Shown here: one piece after another, positions 1 through 7,938 of the stretch | How the letters are laid out: each line of letters starts with the position of its first letter | How positions within the stretch are numbered: position 1 is the stretch's first letter | Source: Paenibacillus artemisiicola | GTDB lineage: Bacteria; Bacillota; Bacilli; Paenibacillales; Paenibacillaceae | Assembly (NCBI RefSeq): GCF_017652985.1 | Contig: NZ_JAGGDJ010000001.1 | Span: forward strand, 496,001 to 560,000 | Reading direction: 5' to 3' | DNA: 64,000 nucleotides | The notes under the pieces: generated by a model | Seen by the model: only the letters and a program-made list of their open reading frames with translations | The model's database searches: none | Told to the model about the DNA's origin: nothing | Position numbers and translations under genes: made by a program

Positions 1-65
1 AGGGAACGTGAACAACTTGTTTTCCGGCGGAGGAACGACGGGCGAAACGATGAAGGAGGTTTACG

Positions 66-332
66 TTGACCTACAAAAACGGAAAAGATGTGCTTCCCCC
101 TAATTTATTGGAGGAGCTTCAGCGCTATATTCAAGGCGAACTGCTGTATATCCCGAAGCCGGACAACGAGCGCGCGGCATGGGGAGAGAAGAGCGGCTCG
201 CGCGTGCTGATCGCGCGGCGCAACGAGGAAATCTACCGGTGCTACAGGGACGGCAGCACCGTGCGCGAACTTGAACGGCGGTATCACTTGTCCGGCGAAA
301 GCATTCGCAAAATCATCTCCGCGATGCGATAG
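66..332 (+). CDS. CD3324-family small DNA-binding protein
   Basis: An 88-residue protein that starts at TTG, with a strong AAGGAGGT site 6 bases upstream; no ATG or GTG fits that site. The N-terminal half is acidic and aromatic (LEELQRYIQGELLYIP). The C-terminal half looks like a helix-turn-helix (STVRELERRYHLSGESIRKI), as in the CD3324/Mor-like family of small Firmicute regulators. A strong terminator follows, so it is probably monocistronic. Its target cannot be told from the sequence. The family call rests on recognising the QGELLYIP and helix-turn-helix pattern; the cellular role is unknown. Confidence 0.8.
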   Translation: MTYKNGKDVLPPNLLEELQRYIQGELLYIPKPDNERAAWGEKSGSRVLIARRNEEIYRCYRDGSTVRELERRYHLSGESIRKIISAMR

Positions 333-353
333 CTCGTCGCGAGATAGGCGCAG

Positions 354-385
354 AACGGCAGCCCGAGACGGGCTGCCGTTTTTTT
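354..385 (+). terminator. Rho-independent terminator
   Basis: An 11-bp perfect stem (AACGGCAGCCC pairing with GGGCTGCCGTT) with a 5-base loop is followed by a T-run. It ends the CD3324-like gene. Confidence 0.9.
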
Positions 386-590
386 GCATGCCGGGGCCGT
401 TAAGGCGCCGTTCGTCACGCGGCGCTTGCGGACACGAATAGCGCGGCCGCATGTCCGACTGTTCCTCGCGCTGGAATCGGTCTGCCGCTCCCGCGCCGCG
501 TCCCGCGCAACCGGTTTCCTGAATAAGGGCAGTACCGCAAGCAAATACTGCGTAGAGTTCCTTAAAATGGATTGGCGCCTGGAGGTAAGG

Positions 591-2069
591 ATGGAACAGC
601 GGAAGATACGGCTCGCGCCTTCGGTTACCCGGAATCTGGACGCGCTGCGCCGCGAGTTTGCGGATAACGACCAGTTCAGCATCCACTTGTTCGAGTCCGG
701 CGCGGGCGAAGCCTCGGCCGCCTTGGCGTACTTGAGCGTCTTGGTCGATCAATCCCGGCTGCATCAGCATATCCTTCCTTGGCTCAGCGAGCGCGCGGGC
801 GCGGCCGGAGCGTCCGCCGCCTCGCTGGCCGAGTCGGCCCGCGCGCAAGGCATCGAAGGAACGGTATCGGATCTGACCGAAGCCGTGCGCTTCATCGCGA
901 ATGCCGGCATCGTGCTGTTCATCGAGGGCCGAACGGACGCGCTCGGGATGGCATTGCCGGGGTACGGGAAACGGGCGCTCGAGGAGCCGGTGCTGGAAGT
1001 GAACGTGCGGGGACCGCGGACCGGCTTCATCGAGGACCTCGATACGAATCTGGGCTTGGTGTACCGCCGGCTGAAGACGCCGAAGCTGAAGGCCAAATCG
1101 TTCGTCGTCGGGGAGGAAAGCCGGACGGACGTCGCGGTGCTGTATCTTGCGGACCAGGCGGACCCCGAGGTGCTGCGCGAGGTCGAGCGAAGACTGGCTT
1201 CCATCCGGCAGAACGTCGTGGTCGACAGCGCCCAGATCGAGGAGTGGATTCAAGACAGCCCGTATTCGCCGTTCTCGCAGATCCTGAATACGGAACGGCC
1301 CGACCGGGTCGCGACGGCGCTGAACCAGGGGAAGATCGCCATCCTGACGGACGGCAGCCCGAACGCGCTGCTGGCGCCGTCCGCGTTCACGGATTTCCTG
1401 CATCCCAGCGAGGACTTGTACGAGAAGTTTTACTTCGCCAATTTTTTGCGCCTTTTGCGGCTGCTCACGCTGTTCATTTCGCTGTTCCTGCCGTCCATCT
1501 ACGTCGCGCTGACCACGTTTCACCTGGAGATGATCCCGACGCCGCTGATGCTGACGTTCCTCTCGACGAAAGCGGGCATCCCGCTGCCGACGTTCCTCGA
1601 AGCGCTGCTGATGGAGATCGCCTTCGAGGTGCTGCGGGAGGCAAGCCTGCGGCTGCCGCGGGCGATCGGCCAATCCGTGAGCATCGTCGGGGCGCTCATC
1701 ATCGGGGAAGCCGCCGTGCAATCGGGCATCGTCTCGAAGCCGGTGGTCATCGTCGTCGCGATGACCGGCATCGCGTCCTTCACGATCCCGTCCTTCAGCA
1801 CGGCCATCACGCTGCGGCTGCTGCGGTTTCCGCTGATCATGATCGCGGCGTGGACCGGCGTGCTCGGGATATCGCTCTGCATGTTCGCCGTCGTGCTGCA
1901 CCTCTGTTCCTTGACGTCCTTCGGCACGCCGTACCTGCCGACGTTGGAATGGAAGCGCTGGAAGGACTTCGTCAGCCGGCACGTGATGCTGCCGATCAAG
2001 CACCGCCCGCTGTCCCGATGCGAGGCCGCGCCGGCGGAGAGGGAAGAATCCGATCATGAGGAAGCTTAG
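591..2069 (+). CDS. gerA: GerA-type spore germination receptor subunit A
   Basis: A 492-residue membrane subunit of a Ger nutrient-germinant receptor in the spore inner membrane. The N-terminal ~240 residues are soluble and include the family's DLDTNLGLVYRRLKT and EERIQ-like stretches. The C-terminal half holds several hydrophobic segments (LLRLLTLFISLFLPSIYVAL, then SVSIVGALIIGEAAVQ). The reading frame is open further upstream, but ATG 591 is chosen because GGAGG lies 6 bases before it and the length then matches the family (about 480-530). It overlaps gerC by 14 bases, so the two are translationally coupled. Family assignment is firm; the germinant is unknown. Confidence 0.95.
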   Translation: MEQRKIRLAPSVTRNLDALRREFADNDQFSIHLFESGAGEASAALAYLSVLVDQSRLHQHILPWLSERAGAAGASAASLAESARAQGIEGTVSDLTEAVRFIANAGIVLFIEGRTDALGMALPGYGKRALEEPVLEVNVRGPRTGFIEDLDTNLGLVYRRLKTPKLKAKSFVVGEESRTDVAVLYLADQADPEVLREVERRLASIRQNVVVDSAQIEEWIQDSPYSPFSQILNTERPDRVATALNQGKIAILTDGSPNALLAPSAFTDFLHPSEDLYEKFYFANFLRLLRLLTLFISLFLPSIYVALTTFHLEMIPTPLMLTFLSTKAGIPLPTFLEALLMEIAFEVLREASLRLPRAIGQSVSIVGALIIGEAAVQSGIVSKPVVIVVAMTGIASFTIPSFSTAITLRLLRFPLIMIAAWTGVLGISLCMFAVVLHLCSLTSFGTPYLPTLEWKRWKDFVSRHVMLPIKHRPLSRCEAAPAEREESDHEEA

Positions 2070-3219
2070 ACGGACGCTGCCGGTGATCCTGCTGGCGGCG
2101 CTGCTTGCCGGCTGTTCGCCGGATATTCAGGAGATCAGCGATATCGCGCTCGTCATGCTGACGGCGATCGATTACGACGCGAAGAAGCAGGAATACGTCT
2201 TTACGGTCAACTGCCTCAACGCCTCGACGAACAGCAGCCAGAACACGCGCAAGCTGGAATGGGTGGCCAGTTCGACCGGCAAGTCGATTTTCGAAGCCGC
2301 CCGCAATTTGCGCAGCCACGCGGGGAAGGTCCTCATCTGGCAGCACGACAAATTTTTTCTCGTCGGCGAGAGCGCAGCCCGGCATTCGTTGTACGAGGTC
2401 GTGGATTTTCTGACGCGGTCCCGCGATATCCGGCTGTCCAGCTACCTGATCATCGGCGAAGGGAGCGCGGCGGACATGATGCGGTCCACGTCCGAATCGG
2501 GCGACCTGATCTCGAACGAAATCGTCGGCAAAATCAAAAACGAACAGTACTGGGGCAAAAGCATGACGCTGACCATCAAGGATATCGCGAATCATTACGT
2601 CAATCCCTACAGCGGATTCGCCACCGGGAAGCTGAGCAAATCGAAGACGTTGGATTCCGGCCGGGACGTGCTCTTCCTGAACGGCGGCTCCGTCATTCAT
2701 CGGGGAAAATTAGCGGGGTGGATTTCGGGGGAGGACGTGCTGTCGCTCCATATCCTCCTCAAGAAGAAGGACTGGGAGCATCTGCAGTTCCCGGAAACCG
2801 TGCCGTTTCGAACCGGCAAGCTCAGCCTGCAGATGGAGGTGGACAAGCGTTCCATCCGCATGGCGCGAACGAACGGCAAACCCGGCTTCGACATTCGCAT
2901 CCGCCTGTCCGGCTCGATCAAGAATGTGGACAAGCAGGTGAACGCGGCGGATCCGGCCGTACTCCGGGAGATGGAGGAAACCGCCGGCCGCTACGTGGAA
3001 CAGCAGCTGAGGAGCAGCATCCGCGTGTTTCAACGCGACTTGAAGATCGATCTCATCGGCTTGGCCGACATCGCCAGACGCTATCACCCGAACGCGTGGG
3101 AGGGGATGAAGGATGCGTGGGCGACCGACATTTATCCCGCGATGCCGATTCGCGTTCGGGTGGACGTCGCGATTCCGACGATCGGCATGAGCGAAGCGCT
3201 GGGAGGGGGCTTGAGATGA
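2056..3219 (+). CDS. gerC: Ger(x)C-family germination lipoprotein
   Basis: A 387-residue lipoprotein subunit of the germinant receptor. The N-terminus is a lipoprotein signal peptide with lipobox LLAGC, so Cys20 should become the lipidated first residue. The body has the usual Ger(x)C features: early D-I-A-x-V-M-L-T-A-I-D-Y-D, then DFLTRSRDIRLSSYLIIGEG. It starts inside gerA and its stop overlaps the next start as ATGA, so it is part of a coupled operon. Length is typical of the family. Confidence 0.95.
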   Translation: MRKLRRTLPVILLAALLAGCSPDIQEISDIALVMLTAIDYDAKKQEYVFTVNCLNASTNSSQNTRKLEWVASSTGKSIFEAARNLRSHAGKVLIWQHDKFFLVGESAARHSLYEVVDFLTRSRDIRLSSYLIIGEGSAADMMRSTSESGDLISNEIVGKIKNEQYWGKSMTLTIKDIANHYVNPYSGFATGKLSKSKTLDSGRDVLFLNGGSVIHRGKLAGWISGEDVLSLHILLKKKDWEHLQFPETVPFRTGKLSLQMEVDKRSIRMARTNGKPGFDIRIRLSGSIKNVDKQVNAADPAVLREMEETAGRYVEQQLRSSIRVFQRDLKIDLIGLADIARRYHPNAWEGMKDAWATDIYPAMPIRVRVDVAIPTIGMSEALGGGLR

Positions 3220-3461
3220 TGATCTATGCGTTGGTCGCGGCATTCGCGGCGGGGGCTTGCTGGCGATCCGCCCGCTTGTGGCAACGGCATCTGCGGCGGG
3301 AAGCGTTCGTCGTCCTCCTGCTCTCGTTCGCGGCGGCCTGCTATATGATCCCGCAGGCCGGGCGCATGATGCCGACGGCGCCGTCCGTGACCACATGGAT
3401 GTACAGGCCGTTATACCATACCGTATCGCGGCTGTTAGGCATCGAGGAGGCGATTCCGTAA
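3216..3461 (+). CDS. Small membrane protein in germination operon
   Basis: An 81-residue protein whose ATG overlaps the gerC stop (ATGA), with GGGAGGGGG just upstream, so it is translationally coupled. It has two hydrophobic stretches (IYALVAAFAAGACW and AFVVLLLSFAAACYMIP) separated by a basic loop (RSARLWQRHLRRE), consistent with a small two-pass membrane protein. gerB begins 2 bases after its stop. Extra small membrane genes occur in some ger operons (GerD and other accessory types), but I do not recognise this one and assign no function. Confidence 0.7.
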   Translation: MMIYALVAAFAAGACWRSARLWQRHLRREAFVVLLLSFAAACYMIPQAGRMMPTAPSVTTWMYRPLYHTVSRLLGIEEAIP

Positions 3462-3463
3462 TC

Positions 3464-4561
3464 GTGAACACGCAGCGTATCACGCCGTTACAGTTGACTT
3501 GTCTTTGCTTTGCGTTTCTGTCCGGCTTTTCGACGCAGTATTTGCTGGAAGCGAAGATGATCATGCAGGATGTGTGGATGGCCAACGAATTGGCCGTTTG
3601 CTGGGTCCTCGTCATCTTGAAAATCAATACGTACATACAGAATCAATATCCGCATCGGAACATGACCGAGATTATTGAAGCGCTTTACGGCAAATGGATC
3701 GGCAAATTGGTGTTGGGCTACAATACGATCACCATGGTCGGACTCGGGACCCTCTCGCTTCGCTCGATCTCGCTCTTCTACACGACAGCCATCCTTCCGA
3801 ATACGTCGCCGAAGCTGATCATGCTGCTTGTCTTGATCGTGACGACGTATGCCGCCTCGCTCGGGCTTAGCGCGATCGCGCGTTCCGTGCTGGTCATTCT
3901 TCCGTTCTTCGCCGTGGCGATCCTCGTGATCTGCGTGTCCATCTATCGCAACGTGGACATCAATCCGTTCATGCCGCAATTCCGTCACGGGATTCCGATC
4001 ATGGTCTTCGGCACGATGATGTCGTACGGGTTTCCGTTCGGCAAATCGGTCGTCATGTCGTACTTGTTCTCCGAGGTCGCGGAACAGAAGAAGCTGTTCA
4101 AAGCCTGCAGCATCGCCGTCGTCATGTCCTGCGCGTACTTGCTGCTGGCGACGTACCTCTCGATGGGCAGCTTGGGCGAAAACCTGTTCAAAGCAGCGAC
4201 GTTTCCGTTCTTCTCCGCCATTCAACTGGTGAAATTCGGGGAATACATCGAACGCATCGAGATCACCATCATTGCGATTTGGACGATATTGACGATGTAC
4301 GAAGTCATTACCGTCCAATACGTATTCGTGAAGATTACGGGCCGGATTTTCGGGCTGAAGACGCTGAAGCCCCTCTATATTCCGGCCGGCGCGTTCATCT
4401 TCGGCGTCGCGGTCAACAGCCTTCCGAACCCGGCGGCGCTGGTCGCGTACGATACCCGCATGCTACCGGTCGTGAGCCTCGGATCGGCTTGCCTGCTGCC
4501 GCTCTGCAATTTGGGCATGACGCTGATCCGCAAGCGGAAGGCGCCCGTTCCGCAGACGTGA
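3464..4561 (+). CDS. gerB: GerB-type germination receptor permease
   Basis: A 365-residue polytopic membrane protein of the spore germination (AgrB/GerB, APC-superfamily) permease family. It begins with the family pattern ITPLQLTCLCFAFLSG and shows roughly ten hydrophobic segments. Start GTG 3464 is preferred: the frame is open upstream, but the preceding gene ends at 3461, GAGGAGG lies at 3444-3450, and the product then has normal family length. It completes a receptor operon in the order A, C, small membrane protein, B; the commoner order is A-B-C. A terminator follows. Confidence 0.93.
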   Translation: MNTQRITPLQLTCLCFAFLSGFSTQYLLEAKMIMQDVWMANELAVCWVLVILKINTYIQNQYPHRNMTEIIEALYGKWIGKLVLGYNTITMVGLGTLSLRSISLFYTTAILPNTSPKLIMLLVLIVTTYAASLGLSAIARSVLVILPFFAVAILVICVSIYRNVDINPFMPQFRHGIPIMVFGTMMSYGFPFGKSVVMSYLFSEVAEQKKLFKACSIAVVMSCAYLLLATYLSMGSLGENLFKAATFPFFSAIQLVKFGEYIERIEITIIAIWTILTMYEVITVQYVFVKITGRIFGLKTLKPLYIPAGAFIFGVAVNSLPNPAALVAYDTRMLPVVSLGSACLLPLCNLGMTLIRKRKAPVPQT

Positions 4562-4644
4562 TCCGGCGGGCGGGGGTTCCTATCTCTATCATCTCTTCCG
4601 GTAGCGATCGTTGTTCGGTGCCGGGAAGCGTCTTGCGTCTTATG

Positions 4645-4670
4645 AAAGCCGCGGCAACCGCGGCTTTTTT
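4645..4670 (+). terminator. Terminator of the germination operon
   Basis: AAGCCGCGG pairs with CCGCGGCTT across a 3-base loop, followed by T6. It lies 85 bases after the GerB stop. Confidence 0.88.
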
Positions 4671-4729
4671 GCGTTTCGGCGCATGCTAGAGGACCATGCG
4701 CGCTATGCGGAACCGCGCCTGTCCGGACA

Positions 4730-5605
4730 TCATTCGGTGCGAAGAAGCCGATGTTTGTATTCCTTCGGCGTGCAGCCGTTGTAGCGCCGGAACAATTCGT
4801 AGAAATGCGCCATGTTGCCGATGCCGACGCCGGCGGCGATGTCGGCGACGCTGGCGGAGCCCGTGACGAGAGCCTGCTCCGCTTTGCGGATACGCTGGCG
4901 GTTCACGTAGTTGACGAACGAGACGCCGAGCGCCTTCTTGAAGGATTTGGAGAAGGCGCTGTAATTCATGCTGGCCAGCCGGCAGACCTCGTCCATCTCG
5001 ATCCGTTCCGCCAGATGCGCGTTCACATAGTCCAGGACGGGGCGCATCGCGTCGCCGTCGACGAACTCGTTGCTCTGCAGCAGCTCGCGCCGGTCATGCC
5101 GCAGCAGCGTCAGCAGCAGATGCTTGACGTGCATGCTGGCGGCGATTTCGTAGCCTTTCGGCTTGTCCGTGATTTCCCCGAGCATCTTCGCGATAATGGC
5201 CGCCGCTTCCCCGGCGGCCGCCGCGCTTTCCCCGAACACGTAATTCAAGTCGTCGAGCGGATGCGCCAGTTCGGAGAAGTGCCTGTAATACATCATCATC
5301 GCGGGATCGAAATAACGCTGAAGGTCGACGTGCAGCACAGTGTAAGCGAGCGCCCCTTCGGCCGATTTGCGGCTGAGATGGAGCCGCGACGATCCGATGA
5401 CGACGACGTCCCCGGGCGCAAGCCGGTATTCGCGGCCCGGCGTGCGCATCGTCATGCCGCCTTCGTGGAGCGCGACGAATTCGACTTCCGGATGATAGTG
5501 CCAGCGATTCGCCGCCGGTCCGGGCGGCGAGTCGTCGACGAACCGCCGCACTTTGATGCCTAGGCGTTCGTTTTGGTAATGAATCGGTTCCTGGTATCGT
5601 TCCAT
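4730..5605 (-). CDS. AraC-family regulator with cupin sensor domain
   Basis: A 291-residue regulator. The N-terminal cupin-like domain (residues ~25-100) carries the sugar-sensing pattern WHYHPEVEFVALHEGG. The C-terminal ~100 residues hold the double helix-turn-helix (LASMNYSAFSKSFKKALGVS, then VADIAAGVGIGNMAHFYELFRRYNG, ending in the conserved T-P-K-E-Y). It is divergent from the first Gfo/Idh/MocA gene, which it probably controls. ATG 5605 gives the canonical N-terminus; an upstream ATG in the same frame at 5653 is less likely. The ligand is unknown. Confidence 0.92.
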   Translation of the reverse strand: MERYQEPIHYQNERLGIKVRRFVDDSPPGPAANRWHYHPEVEFVALHEGGMTMRTPGREYRLAPGDVVVIGSSRLHLSRKSAEGALAYTVLHVDLQRYFDPAMMMYYRHFSELAHPLDDLNYVFGESAAAAGEAAAIIAKMLGEITDKPKGYEIAASMHVKHLLLTLLRHDRRELLQSNEFVDGDAMRPVLDYVNAHLAERIEMDEVCRLASMNYSAFSKSFKKALGVSFVNYVNRQRIRKAEQALVTGSASVADIAAGVGIGNMAHFYELFRRYNGCTPKEYKHRLLRTE

Positions 5606-5734
5606 TGCGTATTCGCCATCCTTGCGCGGTTGTTTTGGATACATAACGGCCAAAAATCGTCATTGTTGCCGGGAATGCCCCGTAATAAGATGGCTCATAG
5701 GCAGTATACACCAGACGAAGGAGAGATGCCGAAT

Positions 5735-6703
5735 ATGAAGGTTGGAGTGGTCGGCTGCGGCGGCATGGGGCATGTGCATGCCCGGAGCTACGCCAACATG
5801 AAGGAAGCGGAGCTGGTCGGCGTATGCGATCTGGACGCGGAGCTGGCCGAGGAGCTGGCCAGGGAGACGGGGACGCGGGCATTCGCCTCGTTCGAAGCGA
5901 TGCTGGAGGCGGCCGATCCCGAGGCGGTCAGCATCGCGCTGCCAAGCTACCTGCACAAGGAGGCCGTGCTGAAAGCCGCCGCGGCCGGCAAGCATGTCAT
6001 CTGCGAGAAGCCCGTCGCCCTGACGCTCGAAGAGACCGACGAGATGATCGCGGCGTGCGAGGCGCAGGGCGTGCGGCTGTTCATCGGCCACGTGGTACGC
6101 TTCTTCCCGGAATACGAGCAGCTGAAGCGCGACGTCGACGCGGGCCGGATCGGCGAGCCCGGCGTCGCGCACGCGAAACGCGCCGGCAGCCATCCCGGCC
6201 GCTGGTTCAAGGACGAAGCCTTAAGCGGGGGCGTGATCGTCGACATGATGATTCACGACATCGACTTCATGCGCTGGGCGTTCGGCGAGGTCAAGTCCGT
6301 GTTCGCGATGAACAAGGCCAACGCCGAGATGGATTACGCGCTCGTCACGCTGCAATTCCGCAGCGGCGCCGCCGCCAATCTCGAAGCGTTCTGGGGCGAT
6401 CCCGGATCGTTCCGCTATTCGGCCGAGCTTGCCGGCTCCAAGGGGCTGATCCGCCTCGACAGCGCCGCTTCCGCCTCGCTGCACGTCCGCGCGAGCGCTG
6501 CGCGGCGGCAGGACAGCCCGTTTGCCGAGATTCCGAAAAGCCCCGGCGCGCAAAGCCCGTTCGAGCGGGAGCTCGCGCACTTCCTGGCCTGCATTCGCGA
6601 CGGCGCGGAGCCGCGCGTGACGGCGCGGGACGCGCGCGAAGCGCTGCGGATCGCGCTGGCCGCGCTGGCGTCGGTCCGGACGGGACAAGCCATTGAACTT
6701 TAG
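5735..6703 (+). CDS. Gfo/Idh/MocA-family oxidoreductase (copy 1)
   Basis: A 322-residue NAD(P)-dependent sugar oxidoreductase. The Rossmann motif GVVGCGGMGHVHA is at the N-terminus, and the catalytic-domain motif CEKPVALT (the EKP of the family) follows near residue 95. The C-terminal dimerisation domain contains GGVIVDMMIHDIDFMRW with the usual His. ATG 5735 lies 11 bases after AAGGAG; ATG 5726 is only 2 bases from that site and would add three residues. It forms an operon with the next Gfo/Idh/MocA gene. The substrate is unknown; sugars or inositols are typical for the family. Confidence 0.92.
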   Translation: MKVGVVGCGGMGHVHARSYANMKEAELVGVCDLDAELAEELARETGTRAFASFEAMLEAADPEAVSIALPSYLHKEAVLKAAAAGKHVICEKPVALTLEETDEMIAACEAQGVRLFIGHVVRFFPEYEQLKRDVDAGRIGEPGVAHAKRAGSHPGRWFKDEALSGGVIVDMMIHDIDFMRWAFGEVKSVFAMNKANAEMDYALVTLQFRSGAAANLEAFWGDPGSFRYSAELAGSKGLIRLDSAASASLHVRASAARRQDSPFAEIPKSPGAQSPFERELAHFLACIRDGAEPRVTARDAREALRIALAALASVRTGQAIEL

Positions 6704-6721
6704 ACCGAGGAGGAAGCCGCG

Positions 6722-7705
6722 ATGAATAAACTGAAAGTCGGCCTGATCAGCTTCGCCCATGGCCACGCGAACAGCTATTTCGAAAGCCTGCGCCGCATGC
6801 CGGAAGCGGAGATCATAGGCATTGCCGACGAGAAGCATAGCCGGGTGGAAGCCGTGACGGAGCGGTACGGCGTGCCGTACTTCCCCGATTACCGGGACTT
6901 GCTAGCGACCGATGCGGACGCCGTCGTCATCTGCTCGGAGAACGTTCATCACGCCCGGCTGACGATCGAGGCGGCCCGGGCGAAGAAACACGTCCTGTGC
7001 GAGAAGCCGCTCGGGATAACGGCCCCCGAGATGGAGGCGATGATCGCGGCCTGCCGGGAGAACGGCGTTCAGCTCATGACGGCCTTCCCGTGCCGCTACC
7101 TGCCGGCCGTCGCCGACGCCAAAGCGGCGATCGACCGCGGGGACATCGGCGAGGTCGTCGCGATCAAGGGGACGAACCGCGGATCGAATCCGGGCGGCTG
7201 GTTCACGGACCGGACGCTGTCCGGCGGCGGCGCGGTGCTGGACCATACGGTGCACGTCATGGACCTGATGAACTGGATGCTCGGCTCGGCGGCGACGGAG
7301 GTGTACGCCTACGCGGGCAGCCGGTTCGGCGCCGGGGACATCGACGACGCGGGGCTCGTGCACGTGAAGTTCGCCAGCGGCGTCTTCGCCGTCATCGATA
7401 CGAGCTGGTCCCGTCCGCGCGCGTTCCCGACCTGGGGCGACGTGACGATGGAGATCGTCGGCACGAAGGGCGTGATAACCGTGGACGCATTCGCCCAGAA
7501 GAACGAAGCGTACAGCGACGTCGACGGCAAAGCCAGCTGGAGCTATTGGGGCGACGACATGGACGAGCTGATGATCCGGGATTTCGTCCTGGCGCTGCTG
7601 AGCGGCCGGCCGGTTCCCGTAACGGGCGAGGACGGCTTGAAGTCCGCCGCGGTCGCGCTGGCCGCGTACGAATCCGCGAAGCGGGGCCAACCGGTGAGCT
7701 TGTAG
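6722..7705 (+). CDS. Gfo/Idh/MocA-family oxidoreductase (copy 2)
   Basis: A 327-residue protein of the same fold as the preceding gene, 18 bases downstream with a GAGGAGG site. It shows VGLISFAHGHANSYFESL at the nucleotide-binding end, CEKPLGIT for the family Lys, and GGGAVLDHTVHVMDLMNWM in the C-terminal domain. The first glycine motif is changed (LISFAHGHA instead of GxGxxG), as in the subgroup of these proteins with an S-F-x-H-x-H start. The pair probably acts on the same sugar or oxidised-sugar intermediate. A hairpin follows. Confidence 0.9.
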   Translation: MNKLKVGLISFAHGHANSYFESLRRMPEAEIIGIADEKHSRVEAVTERYGVPYFPDYRDLLATDADAVVICSENVHHARLTIEAARAKKHVLCEKPLGITAPEMEAMIAACRENGVQLMTAFPCRYLPAVADAKAAIDRGDIGEVVAIKGTNRGSNPGGWFTDRTLSGGGAVLDHTVHVMDLMNWMLGSAATEVYAYAGSRFGAGDIDDAGLVHVKFASGVFAVIDTSWSRPRAFPTWGDVTMEIVGTKGVITVDAFAQKNEAYSDVDGKASWSYWGDDMDELMIRDFVLALLSGRPVPVTGEDGLKSAAVALAAYESAKRGQPVSL

Positions 7706-7762
7706 CGGGGGAGAGGGGGCGACGGCTTGAGCCGTGCGGTTCTATGCCATATTAAGTAAAGA

Positions 7763-7798
7763 AGGGAGCGGACGCCGTTGGCGACCGCTCCCTTTATC
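7763..7798 (+). terminator. Bidirectional terminator between convergent genes
   Basis: AAGGGAGCGG pairs with CCGCTCCCTT, with an inner CGCC-GTT-GGCG hairpin, ending in TTTAT. It lies between the Gfo/Idh/MocA pair and the convergent heparinase-like gene. Further right, at 7903-7915 and 7932-7944, a 13-base direct repeat (CGGCCGTCTAACG) spans the heparinase stop region. Confidence 0.7.
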
Positions 7799-7938
7799 GT
7801 ATTGCGGCTGATTGCAAATACCGGATAGATAGCGCCCGCCGCGCGGCACGCGTCTTGCGAACCTTGGGGGCAACTGGCTAACACAGCGTTACGCGGATTG
7901 CCGGCCGTCTAACGGGCGGCCGTGCGGCGGTCGGCCGT

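Noticed and set aside
105..2057. Long open frame (650 codons) on the minus strand opposite gerA.
   Set aside because: Composition is Arg/Gln/Asp-rich with no family pattern; it mirrors gerA codon bias in a GC-rich genome.
4751..5563. 270-codon plus-strand frame opposite the AraC gene.
   Set aside because: Antisense shadow of a clear AraC protein; no start site or domain.
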